Shown here: piece after piece, positions 49,665-61,725 of the stretch | Layout: each line of letters begins with the position of its first letter | How positions within the stretch are numbered: the first letter of the stretch is position 1 | DNA from: Lophius americanus | Lineage: Eukaryota > Chordata > Actinopteri > Lophiiformes > Lophiidae | Assembly (NCBI GenBank): GCA_037951165.1 | Contig: JBBDHG010000106.1 | Location: 543,501-607,500 of the forward strand | DNA length: 64,000 nt | Direction: 5' to 3' | Program-made: the position numbers and the translations under genes | Notes under the pieces: model-generated | The model's database searches: none | Told to the model about the DNA's origin: nothing | The model's input: only the letters and a program-made list of their open reading frames with translations

Positions 49665-50945
49665 GACTCATACTAACCTAACCTAACTCTAAACTAAACT
49701 GATACTAACCTAACCTAACTCTGAACTAAACTCTAAAGTAAACTCTTTCTAACCTAAACTAACTCTAAACTCTAAATAAACTCATACTAACCTAAACTAA
49801 CTCTAAACTAAACTCTATACTAAACTCATACTAACCTAAACTAACTCTGAATAAACTCAAACTTACTTAACCTAACTCTAAACTAAACTCATACTAACAT
49901 AACCTAACTCTAAACTAAAATCATACTAATCTATCCTTACTCTAAACTAAACGCTAAATAAACTCATACTAACCTAAACTAACTCTAAACAAAACTCTAA
50001 ACTAAACTCTAAAGTAATCTCATACTAACCTAAACTTACTCTAAACTAAACTCATACTAACCTAACCAAACTCTAAATTCTAAATAAACTCATACTAACT
50101 AAAACTAACTCTATACTAAACTCATACTAACGTAACCTAACTCTAAACTAAACTCTAAACTAAACTCTAAACTAAACTCTAAACTAAACTCTAAACTAAA
50201 CTCTAAAGTAATCTCATACTAACCTAAACTAACTCTAAACTAAACTCTAAATTAACTCATACTAACCTAAACTAACTCTAAACTCTAAATAAACTCATAC
50301 TAACGTAAACTAACTCTAAACTAAACTCATACGAAGCTTAACTAACTCTAAACTAAACTATAAATTTACTCATAATAACCTAACCTCACTCTAAACCAAA
50401 CTAATACTAAAATAACCTGACTCTAAACTAAACTCATACTAACCTAAACGAACTATAAACAAAACTATAAATATACTCATACTAACCAAACCTTACTCTA
50501 AACTAAAGTCTAAATAAACTCATACTAACCTAAACTAACTCTAAACTAAACTCTAAAGTAATCACATTCTAACCTAAACTTACTCTAAATTAAACTCTAA
50601 ACTAATACCAACCTAAACTAACTCGAAACTAAACTATAAACTAAACTCATACTAACCTTAACTAACTCTAAACTAAACTCTAAATAAACTCATACTAGCC
50701 TGAATCTATAATGAACTCATACTAACCTAAACTAGTTCTAAACTAAACTATAAATATACCCATACTTACCTAACTCTAAACTAAACAAATGTTAACATAA
50801 CTTAATGCTAAACTAAACTCATATCAACTTAAACTAACTACATTAAACTCATACTAACCTAACTCTAAACTAAACTAATACTAACCTAACCTAACTCTAA
50901 ACTACACTCAGACTAACCTAAACTAACTCTCAACTCTAAATATAC
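49665..50945. repeat. CTAAACTAAACTCATACTAA array, left arm
   Basis: Short units built from CTAACCTAAACTAACTCTAA and ACTAAACTCATA in irregular order, G-poor throughout. It is not a telomere repeat, because runs of CCC are absent. The same family resumes at 52346 after a different array. Confidence 0.92.
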
Positions 50946-52345
50946 TCAACAACACCTCTCACCCCACAACAGGTCTCACACCACAACTGAGACCTACCAC
51001 AAAAGGTCTCATCCCACAACAGGTCTCACACCACAACAGGTCTCACACCACATCTAGTTGTCCACAACAACAGTTTTCAAACCACATCAGGTCTCACACC
51101 ACATCTGCTCTGACCCCACAAAAGTTCTCACCCCACAACAGGGCTCACACCACAACAGAGACCTATCACATCGGGTCTCACACCACAACTTATATCACAC
51201 CACAACAGGTCTCACACCATATCAGGTCTCACACCAAAACTGAGACTTACCACAACAGGTCTCAAACCACAACAGATCTCACACCACTTCAGGTTTCACA
51301 CTACATGAGGGGACACTCCATAAAAGGTCTCAGACCACATCAGGTCTCACCTCACAACAGGTTTCACACCACATCAGGTTTTACACCACAACAGGTTTGC
51401 CACCAGATCAGGTCTCAACCCACATAAGCTCTCACCCCGCAACAGGTTTCACACCACAACAGGTTTCACACCACAACAGGTCTCACACCACAACACGTCT
51501 CACCACACAACAGGTCTCACATGACAACAGGTCTCACACCACAACAGGTCTCACACCAAAACAGGTCTCACACCACAACACGTCTCACCAAACAACAGGT
51601 CTCACATGACAACAGGTCTCACACCACAAGAGGTCTCACACCACATCAGGTCTCACCCAACAACACGTCTCACCCCACAACAGGTCTCACACCACAACTG
51701 AGACCTACCACAACAGGTCTCACCCCACAACAGGACTCACACCACAACAGGTCTCACACCACAACAGAGACCTACCAGAACAGGTCTCCGACCACAACAG
51801 GTCTCAGACCACATCTAGTTGTCCACAACAACAGTTTTCCAACCACATCAGTTCTCACACCACATCAGCTCTCACCCGACAAACGTTCTCACCCCACAAC
51901 AGGTCTCACACCACAATAGAGACCTATCAAATCCGGTCTCACACCACAATTGATATCACACCACAACAGTTATCACACCACATCAGGTCTCACATCACAA
52001 ATGAGAGCTACCACAACGGGTCTCGACCCACAACAGGACTCACACCGCAACAGGTCTCACACCACAACAGAGACCTATCACAACAGGTCTCATACCACAA
52101 CAAATGCCACACCACTTCAGGTTTCACACCACAGCAGGTGTCACTCCACAACAGCACCCATACCACATCAGGTTTTACACCACAACAGGCCTCACACCAC
52201 GTCAGGTCTCACCTCACAACAGGTCTCACACCACATCAGGTCTCAACTCACAACAGGTCTCACACCACATCAGGTTTTTGCACCACAACAGGTTTCACAC
52301 CACATCAGGTTTTAAACCACAACAGATTTCCCACCACATCAGGTC
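50946..52345. repeat. 19 bp CACAACAGGTCTCACACCA array nested between two CTAAAC arrays
   Basis: The unit is ACAACAGGTCTCACACCAC with variants CACATCAGG and AACTGAGACCTACCACAAC. Larger blocks recur (for example CATCTAGTTGTCCACAACAA at about 51053 and 51812). It separates the two arms of the CTAAAC array. Confidence 0.93.
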
Positions 52346-53710
52346 AGGCTAACTTCACTCTAAACCAAACTAATACTAACATAACCTGAAGCTAAATTAA
52401 ACTCCTACTAACCTAAACTAACTATAAACTAAACTATAAATATACCCATACTTACCTAACTCTAAACTAAACAAATGCTAACATAACCTAACTTAAACTA
52501 ACTCTAAACTAAAGTCTATACTAAACTCACACTAACCTTTACTAACCTCTAAATAAACCCATACTAACCAAACTTAACTCTAAACAAAACTCTGAATAAA
52601 CTCATACAAACCTAACCTAACTCTACCTAAACTCATATTATCCTAAACTAACTATGAAATATAAACTCTAAAGTAAACTCATACTAACCTTAACTAACTC
52701 TAAAATCTAAATAAACTCATACTAACTTAAACTAAACTAAACTCTATACTAAACTCATACTAACCTAACCTAAATCTGAACTAAAATCATGCTAACCTAA
52801 CCTTACTCTAAACTAAACTCTGAATAAACTCATACTAACCTAAACTAACTCTAAACTAAACTCTAAACTAAACTCTGAAGAAATCTCATACTAACTTAAA
52901 CCTACTCTAAATTAAACTCGAAACTAACTCGAAACTGAACTCTAAATAAACTCATACTTACCTGACCTAACTCTAAACTATACTCATACAAACCTAAACT
53001 AACTCTAAACTAAACTCTAAACTAAACGTGAACTAACCTTAACTAACTCTAAACTAAACTCTAAATAAACTCATACTAACCTGTCTCTATAATAAACTCA
53101 CACTAACCTAACTTCACTCTAAACCACACTAATACTAACATAACCTGACTCTAAATTAAACTCCCACTAACCTAAACTAACTATAAATTAAACTATAAAT
53201 ATACCCATACTTACCTAACCTAACTCTAAACTAAACTCATACTAACCTGAACTTACTCTAAACTAAACTGTAGATAAACTCATATTAACCTAACTCTAAA
53301 CTAAACAAATGCTAACATAACCCCAACTCTAAACTAAACTCATACTAACCTAAACTAACTCTAAACTAAACTCCTACTAACCTTAAATAACTCTAAACTT
53401 AACTTTAAACTTAACTCTAAACTAAACTCTAAAGTAAACTCTAAAGTAATCTCATACTAATCTAAACTTACTCTAAATTAAACTCTAAACTAAACTAATA
53501 CCAACCAAAACTAACTCAAAACCAAACTATAAACTAAACTCATACTAACCTTAACTAACTCTAAACTAAACTATAAATATACCCATACTTACCTAACCTA
53601 ACTCTAAACTAAACTCTAGATAAACTCATACTAACTTAACTCTAAACTAAACTCATACCAACTTAAACTAACTCTAAATTAAACTCTATACTAAACTCAT
53701 ACTAACCTAA
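52346..53710. repeat. CTAAACTAAACTCATACTAA array, right arm
   Basis: Same composition and motifs as 49665-50945, with segments such as ATATACCCATACTTACCTAA shared by both arms. Ends at 53710 where GC-rich sequence begins. Confidence 0.92.
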
Positions 53711-53748
53711 CCATACAGGTTCCGGATCAGAACCGGAGCAGAGGAACC

Positions 53749-54040
53749 GCCTCCTTCACTCCAGAGGAACATCTCAGCTCCGCCTCCTTCACTCCAGAGG
53801 AACATCTCAGCTCCGCCTCCTTCACTCCAGAGGAACATCTCAGCTCCGCCTCCTTCACTCCAGAGGAACATCTCAGCTCCGCCTCCTTCACTCCAGAGGA
53901 ACATCTCAGCTCCGCCTCCTTCACTCCAGAGGAACATCTCAGCTCCGCCTCCTTCACTCCAGAGGAACATCTCAGCTCCGCCTCCTTCACTCCAGAGGAA
54001 CATCTCAGCTCCGCCTCCTTCACTCCAGAGGAACCTCTCA
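53749..54040. repeat. 33 bp GC-rich minisatellite
   Basis: About nine near-identical copies of CCTCCTTCACTCCAGAGGAA followed by CATCTCAGCTCCG. The 33 bp period keeps minus-strand frames open (MFLWSEGGGAE, 11 residues per unit). It lies directly upstream of a GC-rich region that may be a promoter. Confidence 0.97.
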
Positions 54041-54632
54041 GCTCCTCACCTTCATTCACTTCAGAGCTCACAAGAACCTCCTTCAGTCCAGAGAAACATC
54101 TCAGTTCGGTCTGGCGGAAGCGCACTGATCCTGGAGTCTCCAGACGCATAGCGGAGGATTTTGCGCGCACTGGAGCGCACTAGGATCCGGACTCTCTACC
54201 AGACTTTACCTCGGACAGGGTCCGGCTCGGTTTAAGTGATCCGATACCGCTGCGCGTAGAGAAGACTGAAGAAACACAGTGCGCAGCTCAGAGGAGCTTC
54301 TTAGAGGAAGAACCGAACCTCCGTCCGTGGAGACAAAATCCCAGTCTGTGAGAGGAGACCCACGGAACCCCCGCTGAACAGAAGATCCAGAGGAGAGGTT
54401 CCAGTGCCCCGACGCGGACCTCCTGTGGAAGTGAGGCGTGAGAAGTTCTTCTTCATCTTCCTCTCTTTTCTAGATGAAATCCAAAGCCGTCGTTCTTTCT
54501 GTGGAACTTCTACACGCTCCGTGTGTCTCCTCCTCCTCCTGCAGGTGGTGACGGCGATGCTTCAGCGGGACCTTCTGATCCGCTCCGAACCTTCCGGAGG
54601 GTTTTAGTCTGAAGAAGAAAAGAAGTGAGAAG
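54041..54632 (+). promoter_or_regulatory. Possible promoter / 5' UTR of an unnamed + strand gene
   Basis: GC-rich sequence with CGCACTGATCC and GCGCGCACTGGAGCGCACTA near 54120-54182, leading to the possible start codon at 54633. A pyrimidine run ending CTCCTCCTCCTCCTGCAG at about 54544 looks like a splice acceptor, so a 5' UTR intron is possible. No TATA box was found. Confidence 0.35.
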
Positions 54633-54677
54633 ATGAGGCTCCTGCAGACGTTTCTGGTTCTTCTGCTCCTGAAGCAG
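54633..54677 (+). CDS. Possible first coding exon encoding a signal peptide; gene not identified
   Basis: ATG at 54633 opens MRLLQTFLVLLLLKQ, a short basic N-terminus and a hydrophobic core as in a secretory signal peptide. It ends exactly at a good donor, CAG|GTGAGG. Upstream sequence is GC-rich and has an in-frame stop (TTTTAGTCTGAAG), consistent with a 5' UTR. I could not find a convincing second exon in the remaining 9.3 kb, which is mostly arrays, so the gene would have a long first intron running to or past the window end. Fifteen codons are too few to name a family. It could also be chance. Confidence 0.35.
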
Positions 54678-54877
54678 GTGAGGTTTTACAGAAATCTGTC
54701 GGTGGAGAAGGAGAGTGGATGTCCTTCATCATCCTGCTCGGCGTTCATCGTTTGAGATATTCGATGACGTCATGCAGGCTCATATTTGTCAACGCTGCCT
54801 CATGCAGAAGAATATATAATAATTCAATCTAAAATAAGATAACAAGAAGACTAACGTTCAACATTTCTACGATGAAA

Positions 54878-56410
54878 GGACTAAAGATGAAATAATAACT
54901 AAAGATGAAATAATAACTAAAGATGAAATAATAACTAAATGATGAAATAATAATTAAAGATGAAATAATAATTAAATATGAAATAATAACTGAAGATGAA
55001 ATAATAATTAAAGATGAAATAAGAAATAATAACTAAAGATGAAATAATAACTAAAGATGAAATAATAACTAAAGATGAAATAATAATTAAAGATGAAATA
55101 ATAATTAAATGATGAAATAATAACTAAAGATGATATAATAATTAAATATGAAATAATAATTAAAGATGAAATAATAACTGAAGATGAAATAATAATTAAA
55201 GATGAAATAAGAAATAATAACTAAAGATGAAATAATAACTAAAGATGAAATAATAACTAAAGATGAAATAATAACTAAAGATGAAATAATAACTAAATGA
55301 TGAAATAATAATTAAAGATGAAATAATAATTAAATGATGAAATAATAACTAAAGATGATATAATAATTAAATGATGAAATAATAATTAAAGATGAAATAA
55401 TAATTAAAGATGAAATAATAATTAAAGATAAAATAATAATTAAATATGAAATAATAACTAAAGATGAAATAATAACTAAAGATGAAATAATAACTAAAGA
55501 TGAAATAATAATTAAAGATGAAATAATAACTAAATGATGAAATAATAACTAAAGATGAAATAATGATTAAAGATGAAATAATAACTAAATGATGAAATAA
55601 TAACTAAAGATGAAATAATAACTAAAGATGAAATAATAACTAAATGATGAAATAATAACTGAAGATGAAATAATAATTAAAGATGAAATAATAACTAATT
55701 ATGAAATAATAACTAAAGATGAAATAATAATTAAAGATGAAATAATAACTAATTATGAAATAATAACTTAAGATGAAATAATAATTAAAGATGAAATAAT
55801 AACTAATTATGAAATAATAACTAAAGATGAAATAATAATTAAAGATGAAATAATAACTAATTATGAAATAATAACTAAAGATGAAATAATAATTAAAGTT
55901 GAAATAATAACTAATTATGAAATAATAACTTAAGATGAAATAATAATTAAAGATGAAATAATAATTAAAGATGAAATAATAACTAAAGAGGAAATAATAA
56001 CTAAAGAGGAAATAATAATTAAAGATGAAATAATAATTAAAGATGAAATAATAACTAAAGAGGAAATAATAACTAAAGATGAAATAATAATTAAAGATGA
56101 AATAATAACTAAAGATGAAATAATAACTAATTATGAAATAATAACTTAAGATGAAATAATAATTAAAGATGAAATAATAATTAAAGATGAAATAATAATT
56201 AAAGATGCAATAATAACTAAAGAGGAAATAATTAAAGATGAAATAATAAATGAAGATGAAATAATAATTAAAGATGAAATAATAACTAAAGAGGAAATAA
56301 TAATTAAAGATGAAATAATTAAAGATGAAATAATTAAAGATGAAATAATAAATGAAGATGAAATAATAACTGAAGATGAAATAATAACTGAAGAGGAAAT
56401 GAGAATGAAA
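54878..56410. repeat. 18 bp AT-rich minisatellite GATGAAATAATAACTAAA
   Basis: About 85 copies (from length) of GATGAAATAATAACTAAA and its variants TTAAA, AAATGATG, AATTAT and GAGG. In the right half a longer block with ACTAATTATGAAATAATAAC recurs several times. It starts 200 bases past the possible signal-peptide exon. Confidence 0.95.
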
Positions 56411-59147
56411 TGATGAATCATAATTAAAGGAGGAGATAAGAAATAAAGATATAACAGATCAACATAAAAACCATGTAATGATGAAAGTACTAAATGATGA
56501 CTATAATAAGAGATAAGAGATGAAATAATAACTACAGGATATATAACAGCTGTACATAAATGCAAACTTTTGTCCTTCAGGCTAAATGTTTGAGCTCAGC
56601 TTAGTTTGAACTGAATCTTAACAGAAGAGATTCAGTCTTAATGTCGTTATTCTGAGTTTTGTGTTTAGAGGCAGCAGCAGAATAATCTTCTTTAAACCCG
56701 CTGAGCCTCATTCCTGAGCTTTAAGAAGATTCTGCTCCATGTGGGACCGCTGGATCCAGTCTTTACCGCCGTCTGTGCTCACAGCCGTGATCTGTGCCCG
56801 CTTCTCTTTTTGATGTTCTGGATTCCTGCTTCTGTCACCTGTGGATCGTCAGAACCATCATCAGAACCTGGCTCTGCGCCGCATATACAGTTAGATATTT
56901 AATTATTTTTGCACTAGGCTTGAAGGAGGCACGACCTCTGACCTCTGGCCCTGCTGAACCCTCGGCATCCGTGGAGCTCCTCGCTGGATTGGACCGTCAG
57001 GGAGAAGAGCCGCGGACTCCGTGGAACCACAGGTTCTAGAGCCGCGGCGGAACTCTCTGCTTCACGGCCGGAGGAGTTCCTCAGAGGAGGATCGGGGGCT
57101 CTGAGGAAACAGAAGGTTTCTCCATCTTCTCCTCTGCAGCGACGCGTCCGCGTCTCAACGCGGGTCCGTTATCGCAATCCTCCTTTCTGTACGGACTCCT
57201 TTGGAGATCGGACCTGGAGAGAAACTGGCATGTGATTGAAGCTGCTCCTCACACCTGGGCTCTCCTCAGAGATGCTGTCTGTACAGACGGCCCTGAGGCG
57301 CCGCAGAGAGGAAGAGGAGGATTCTTCTCTTCATCCTGGAGCCTCCCGAGAGAGAGATCGGCTGCCCCCCCCCCAGAGGCCTCCTTCACACGCCTCAGTG
57401 CTTCCCCTCCCAGCAGCCCCTCCACTCGGCCAAACTGAGTCAGACTGAGTCAGACTGGGTCAGACTGGGTCAGACTGGGTCAAACAGGCTGACACTCAGT
57501 CCAGGTTTGCAAAAGGCAGCGAAACTTAAAGGGGCCAAAAAAATCTAGATTGGGAAACTTCCTTCCTTCATCCTTCCTTCCTTCCCTCCTTCCTTCCTTC
57601 CTTCCTTCCTTCCCTTCTTTTCCCTGGGGGGCTCTGGAGACGTGACTTGGTGGAGTTTTAAAGATTCAAGGATGGATTTCAACACAGGCATCCCAGCATG
57701 CACCACTGCTGAGCTTTGTTCTGGTTGTAAGAGCAGAATGCCACTTTTCATCTGGCCTCCTCCTCCTCCACCCACAGAGATGTGGCCCCGGCATCTGCTC
57801 GGACCCCCGGGACCAGTAAGGGAGTCAGAACCGTCCTGGGAGAATCCATCCCTCCTGACATCTCTCCTCTCCTCTTCTCCACAGGCCCGCTGTCAGAACT
57901 CTGCTGACCTCGTGGTCCAGACCAGTAGGATTAGCAGCGTTTAGCGTGTAGCTACCTCCGATACCACACGGGTCGGGCCGGGCCGGGCCTGAGCTGGCAG
58001 CCTGATAGAAGCGTGTGACGCAGTTAGGAGACAAAGCTGATCCCCTCTTGTCCTCTGGATTCGATTCTGGATCAGAGTTCATCCCCGCAACTTTGATGAG
58101 CTCTGATTGAAGGGATTACGCGGCGGTTCTGGTGGGATTCAGCTTCAATCCCGGCAGTTGTTCAGGAAGTTCTTCAAATCTGGTCGCTCCATTATCTGCC
58201 GGCATGGAGGATGAGGAAGGATGGGAAGAAGACGAGCCGCTCGTGTCCTCGTTTCTCCTCTGGGCCGTTCTGGAGTAAAGCGCTGTTCAGAGTCAGAGCC
58301 GGTTCTGGCGAGGACCCGTCTTCATAACAGAACGCAGATTCTACATACATTCCGTCTCCCGGGGCTTTTTAGCCCCGCCCCCTTCCCCACGCTCAATTAG
58401 GCAGCTTTCACGATTTGTCTGCCGTACGTTCGCCGGCCGGGACAGCGGGAGTGTAATAAAATGTAGAGAGAGGATCAGCAGCGGCGCTTTAATCTCACGC
58501 TCCTGATAAAAGTCCGCGGCCCGATTGATTAGTTTTCAGGAGGCTTATGTCAGAAGAACCTAATCCGTCTTTGGATTGTGCCAGCAGTGGAAGGTTTCCG
58601 CGCTGCCACTTTATCACGGCGGCGAATTACAGAGCTGCTGGGCTGTGATAAGACCCTCGTCTCTTTTACAGACCCCCCCATCCAGCCCCATGTAACACCC
58701 CCACCCCCCCTCTGGACAATAAAAAACTGTGTTTTTATTCCTCACATCAGCCTCTCTCTGGATTTGCTTCCCAACAAAGAGAGGGGGAAAAAAGGAGTGG
58801 AACTTAAGTCTTCAAAAACCCAGCAGAGAGGGGGGGATTAAACATGGGCTGACAGACTGGAGGAGTCTTGTTTGCTCCAGGACTCCATGTGTCTCTGGGA
58901 GTCACAGATGTTTGCAGACGGACATAATCCCCCAGAAGTCTTCAGGAGACGGGCTCGTCGTCTCCGCGGCCCAAATCCCTCACAGTGGCGGTTCTGACCT
59001 TTACGAGCGCCGCTGCTCCTCCAGCCATCAGTCCTGATCACCAAACCAGTCACAGACGGACAGGTGGGACACACAGGTGATGATGATGACATTAGGGCAG
59101 AGCGAAGGATCCGTGGCCGTCGCTGCAGGAAACATCCTGTTTAAAGA
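56411..59147. other. GC-richer non-repetitive region; no exon confirmed
   Basis: A (CCTT)n microsatellite lies at about 57558-57618. 56750-57480 is GC-rich with short frames on the + strand (for example 57236-57448) that lack recognisable domains. 58330-58560 has CG-rich blocks (CCGTACGTTCGCCGGCCGGG) and looks like conserved non-coding or promoter-like DNA. I could not assign a gene. Confidence 0.35.
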
Positions 59148-61090
59148 CGCTAAAGATGCTAAATACGCTAAAGACACTAAAGACGCTAAAGACGCTAAAG
59201 ACGTTAAAGACACTAAAGACGCTAAAGACGCTAAAGATGTTAAAGACACTAAAAACACTAAAGATGCTAAAGACACTAAAGATGATAAAGACACTAAAGA
59301 TGCTAAAGACACTAAAGATGATAAAGACACTAAAGATGCTAAAGACACTAAAGATGATAAAGACACTAAAGATGATAAAGACACTAAAGACGCTAAAGAT
59401 GTTAAAGACACTAAAGACGCTAAAGACGCTAAAGATGCTTAAGACACTAAAGACACTAAAGACACTAAAGACGCTAAAGATGTTAAAGACACTAAAGACG
59501 CTAAAGACGCTAAAGACGTTAAAGACACTAAAGACACTAAAGATGCTGAAGACACTAAAGATGCTTAAGACACTAAAGATGCTAAAGACACTAAAGATGA
59601 TAAAGACACTAAAGATGCTAAAGACGCAAAAGACACTAAAGACACTAAAGACACTAAAGACACTAAAGATGCTGAAGACACTAAAGATGTTAAAGACACT
59701 AAAGACACTAAAGATGCTGAAGACACTAAAGATGATAAAGACACTAAAGATGCTAAAGACGCAAAAGACGCTAAAGACGCTAAAGATGCTAAAGACACTA
59801 AAGATGCTTAAGACACTAAAGATGCTAAAGACACTAAAGATGTTAAAGATACTAAAGATGCTTAAGACACTAAAGATGCTAAAGACGCTAAAGACACTAA
59901 AGATGCTAAAGACACTAAAGATGCTTAAGACACTAAAGATGCTAAAGACACTAAAGATGTTAAAGATACTAAAGATGCTTAAGACACTAAAGATGCTAAA
60001 GATGCTAAAGACACTAAAGATGATAAAGACACTAAAGATGCTAAAGACGCAAAAGACGCTAAAGACGCGAAAGATGCTAAAGACACTAAAGACGCGAAAG
60101 ATGCTAAAGACACTAAAGATGCTTAAGACACTAAAGATGCTAAAGACACTAAAGATGCTAAAGACACTAAAGATGTTAAAGACACTAAAGACGCGAAAGA
60201 AGCTAAAGACACTAAAGACGCTAAAGACACTAAAGATGATAAAGACACTGAAGATGCTAAAGACGCTAAAGATGTTAAAGATGTTAAAGACACTAAAGAC
60301 GCTAAATACACGAAAGATGTTAAAGACACTAAAGATGCTAAAGACGCAAAAGACGCAAAAGACGCTAGAGACGCTAAAGATGCTAAAGACACTAAAGATG
60401 CTTAAGACACTAAAGACGCTAAAGATGCTAACGACACTAAAGATGCTTAAGACACTAAAGATGTTAAAGACACTAAAGACGCGAAAGAAGCTAAAAACAC
60501 TAAAGACGCTAAAGACACTAAAGACGCTAAAGACACTAAAGACGCTAAATACACTAAAGACGCTAAAGACACTAAAGATGATAAAGACACTAAAGATGCT
60601 AAAGACACTAAAGACGCAAAAGACACTAAAGATGATAAAGACACTAAAGACACTAAAGACGCAAAAGAAGCTAAAGACACTAAAGATGCTAAAGACACTA
60701 AAGATGCTAAAGTTGCTAAAGACACTAAAGATGCTGAAGACACCAAAGATGCTTAAGACACTAAAGATGCTAAAGACACTTAAGACGCTAAAGACACTAA
60801 AGACGCTAAATACACTAAAGACGCTAAAGACACTAAAGATGATAAAGACACTAAAGATGCTAAAGACACTAAAGACGCAAAAGACACTAAAGATGATAAA
60901 GACACTAAAGACACTAAAGACGCAAAAGAAGCTAAAGACACTAAAGATGCTAAAGACACTAAAGATGCTAAAGTTGCTAAAGACACTAAAGATGCTGAAG
61001 ACACTAAAGATGCTTAAGACACTAAAGATGCTAAAGACACTTAAGACGCAAAAGACGCTAAAGACACTAAAGATGCTAAAGACGCTAAAG
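59148..61090. repeat. 6 bp-lattice minisatellite ACTAAAGATGCTAAAGAC
   Basis: Units of 6, 12 and 18 bp (GACACTAAA, GATGCTAAA, GACGCTAAA) repeat for 1.9 kb. Strict multiples of three leave one + strand frame open for 698 codons (LKTLKMLKT) and the minus strand open as SLASLVSL. A block of about 260 bp is duplicated near 60490-60746 and 60780-61004. I regard the open frames as consequences of period, not genes. Confidence 0.96.
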
Positions 61091-61725
61091 ACACTAGAGA
61101 GACTAGAGAGAATAGAGACACTAGAGAGACTAGAGACACTAGAGAGACTAGAGACACTAGAGAGACTAGAGACACTAGAGAGACTAGAGACACTAGAGAC
61201 ACTAGAGAGACTAGAGAGACTAGAGACTCTAGAGAGACTAGAGAGACACTAGAGAGACTAGAGACACTAGAGAGACTAGAGACACTAGAGAGACTAGAGA
61301 CACTAGAGAGACTAGAGACACTAGAGAGACTAGAGACACTAGAGAGACTAGAGACACTAGAGAGACTAGAGACTCTAGAGAGACTAGAGACACTAGAGAG
61401 ACTAGAGACACTAGAGAGACTAGAGACACTAGAGAGACTAGAGACTCTAGAGAGACTAGAGACACTAGAGAGACTAGAGACTCTAGAGACACTAGAGAGA
61501 CACTAGAGACACTAGAGAGACTAGAGACTCTAGAGAGACTAGAGACACTAGAGAGACTAGAGACACTAGAGAGACACTAGAGACACTAGAGAGACTAGAG
61601 ACACTAGAGACACTAGAGAGACTAGAGACTCTAGAGAGACTAGAGACACTAGCGAGACTAGAGACACTAGAGAGACACTAGAGACACTAGAGAGACTAGA
61701 GACTCTAGAGACACTAGAGTCTCCT
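61091..61725. repeat. ACTAGAGAGACTAGAGACAC minisatellite, sister of the preceding array
   Basis: 18 bp units (CACTAGAGAGACTAGAGA) with GACTCTAGA variants. It joins the preceding array without a gap at GACACTAGAGAGACTAGAGA. The change from CTAAAGAC to CTAGAGAC is a single A to G step on the same 6 bp lattice. Confidence 0.96.

Noticed and set aside
49665..53710. Interstitial telomeric repeat
   Set aside because: The units are CTAAAC/CTAACC mixtures without TTAGGG/CCCTAA tracts.
57236..57448. Frame MKLLLTPGLSSEMLSVQTAL as a second signal-peptide gene
   Set aside because: The hydrophobic stretch is too short, the rest is Arg/Pro/Glu-rich low complexity, and a competing frame overlaps with equal length.
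59156..61252. A 698-codon open frame of LKTLKMLKT repeats on +
   Set aside because: It is a translation of a 6 bp-lattice array. Other frames and the minus strand are also open, there is no start context or domain, and it ends where the array changes phase.
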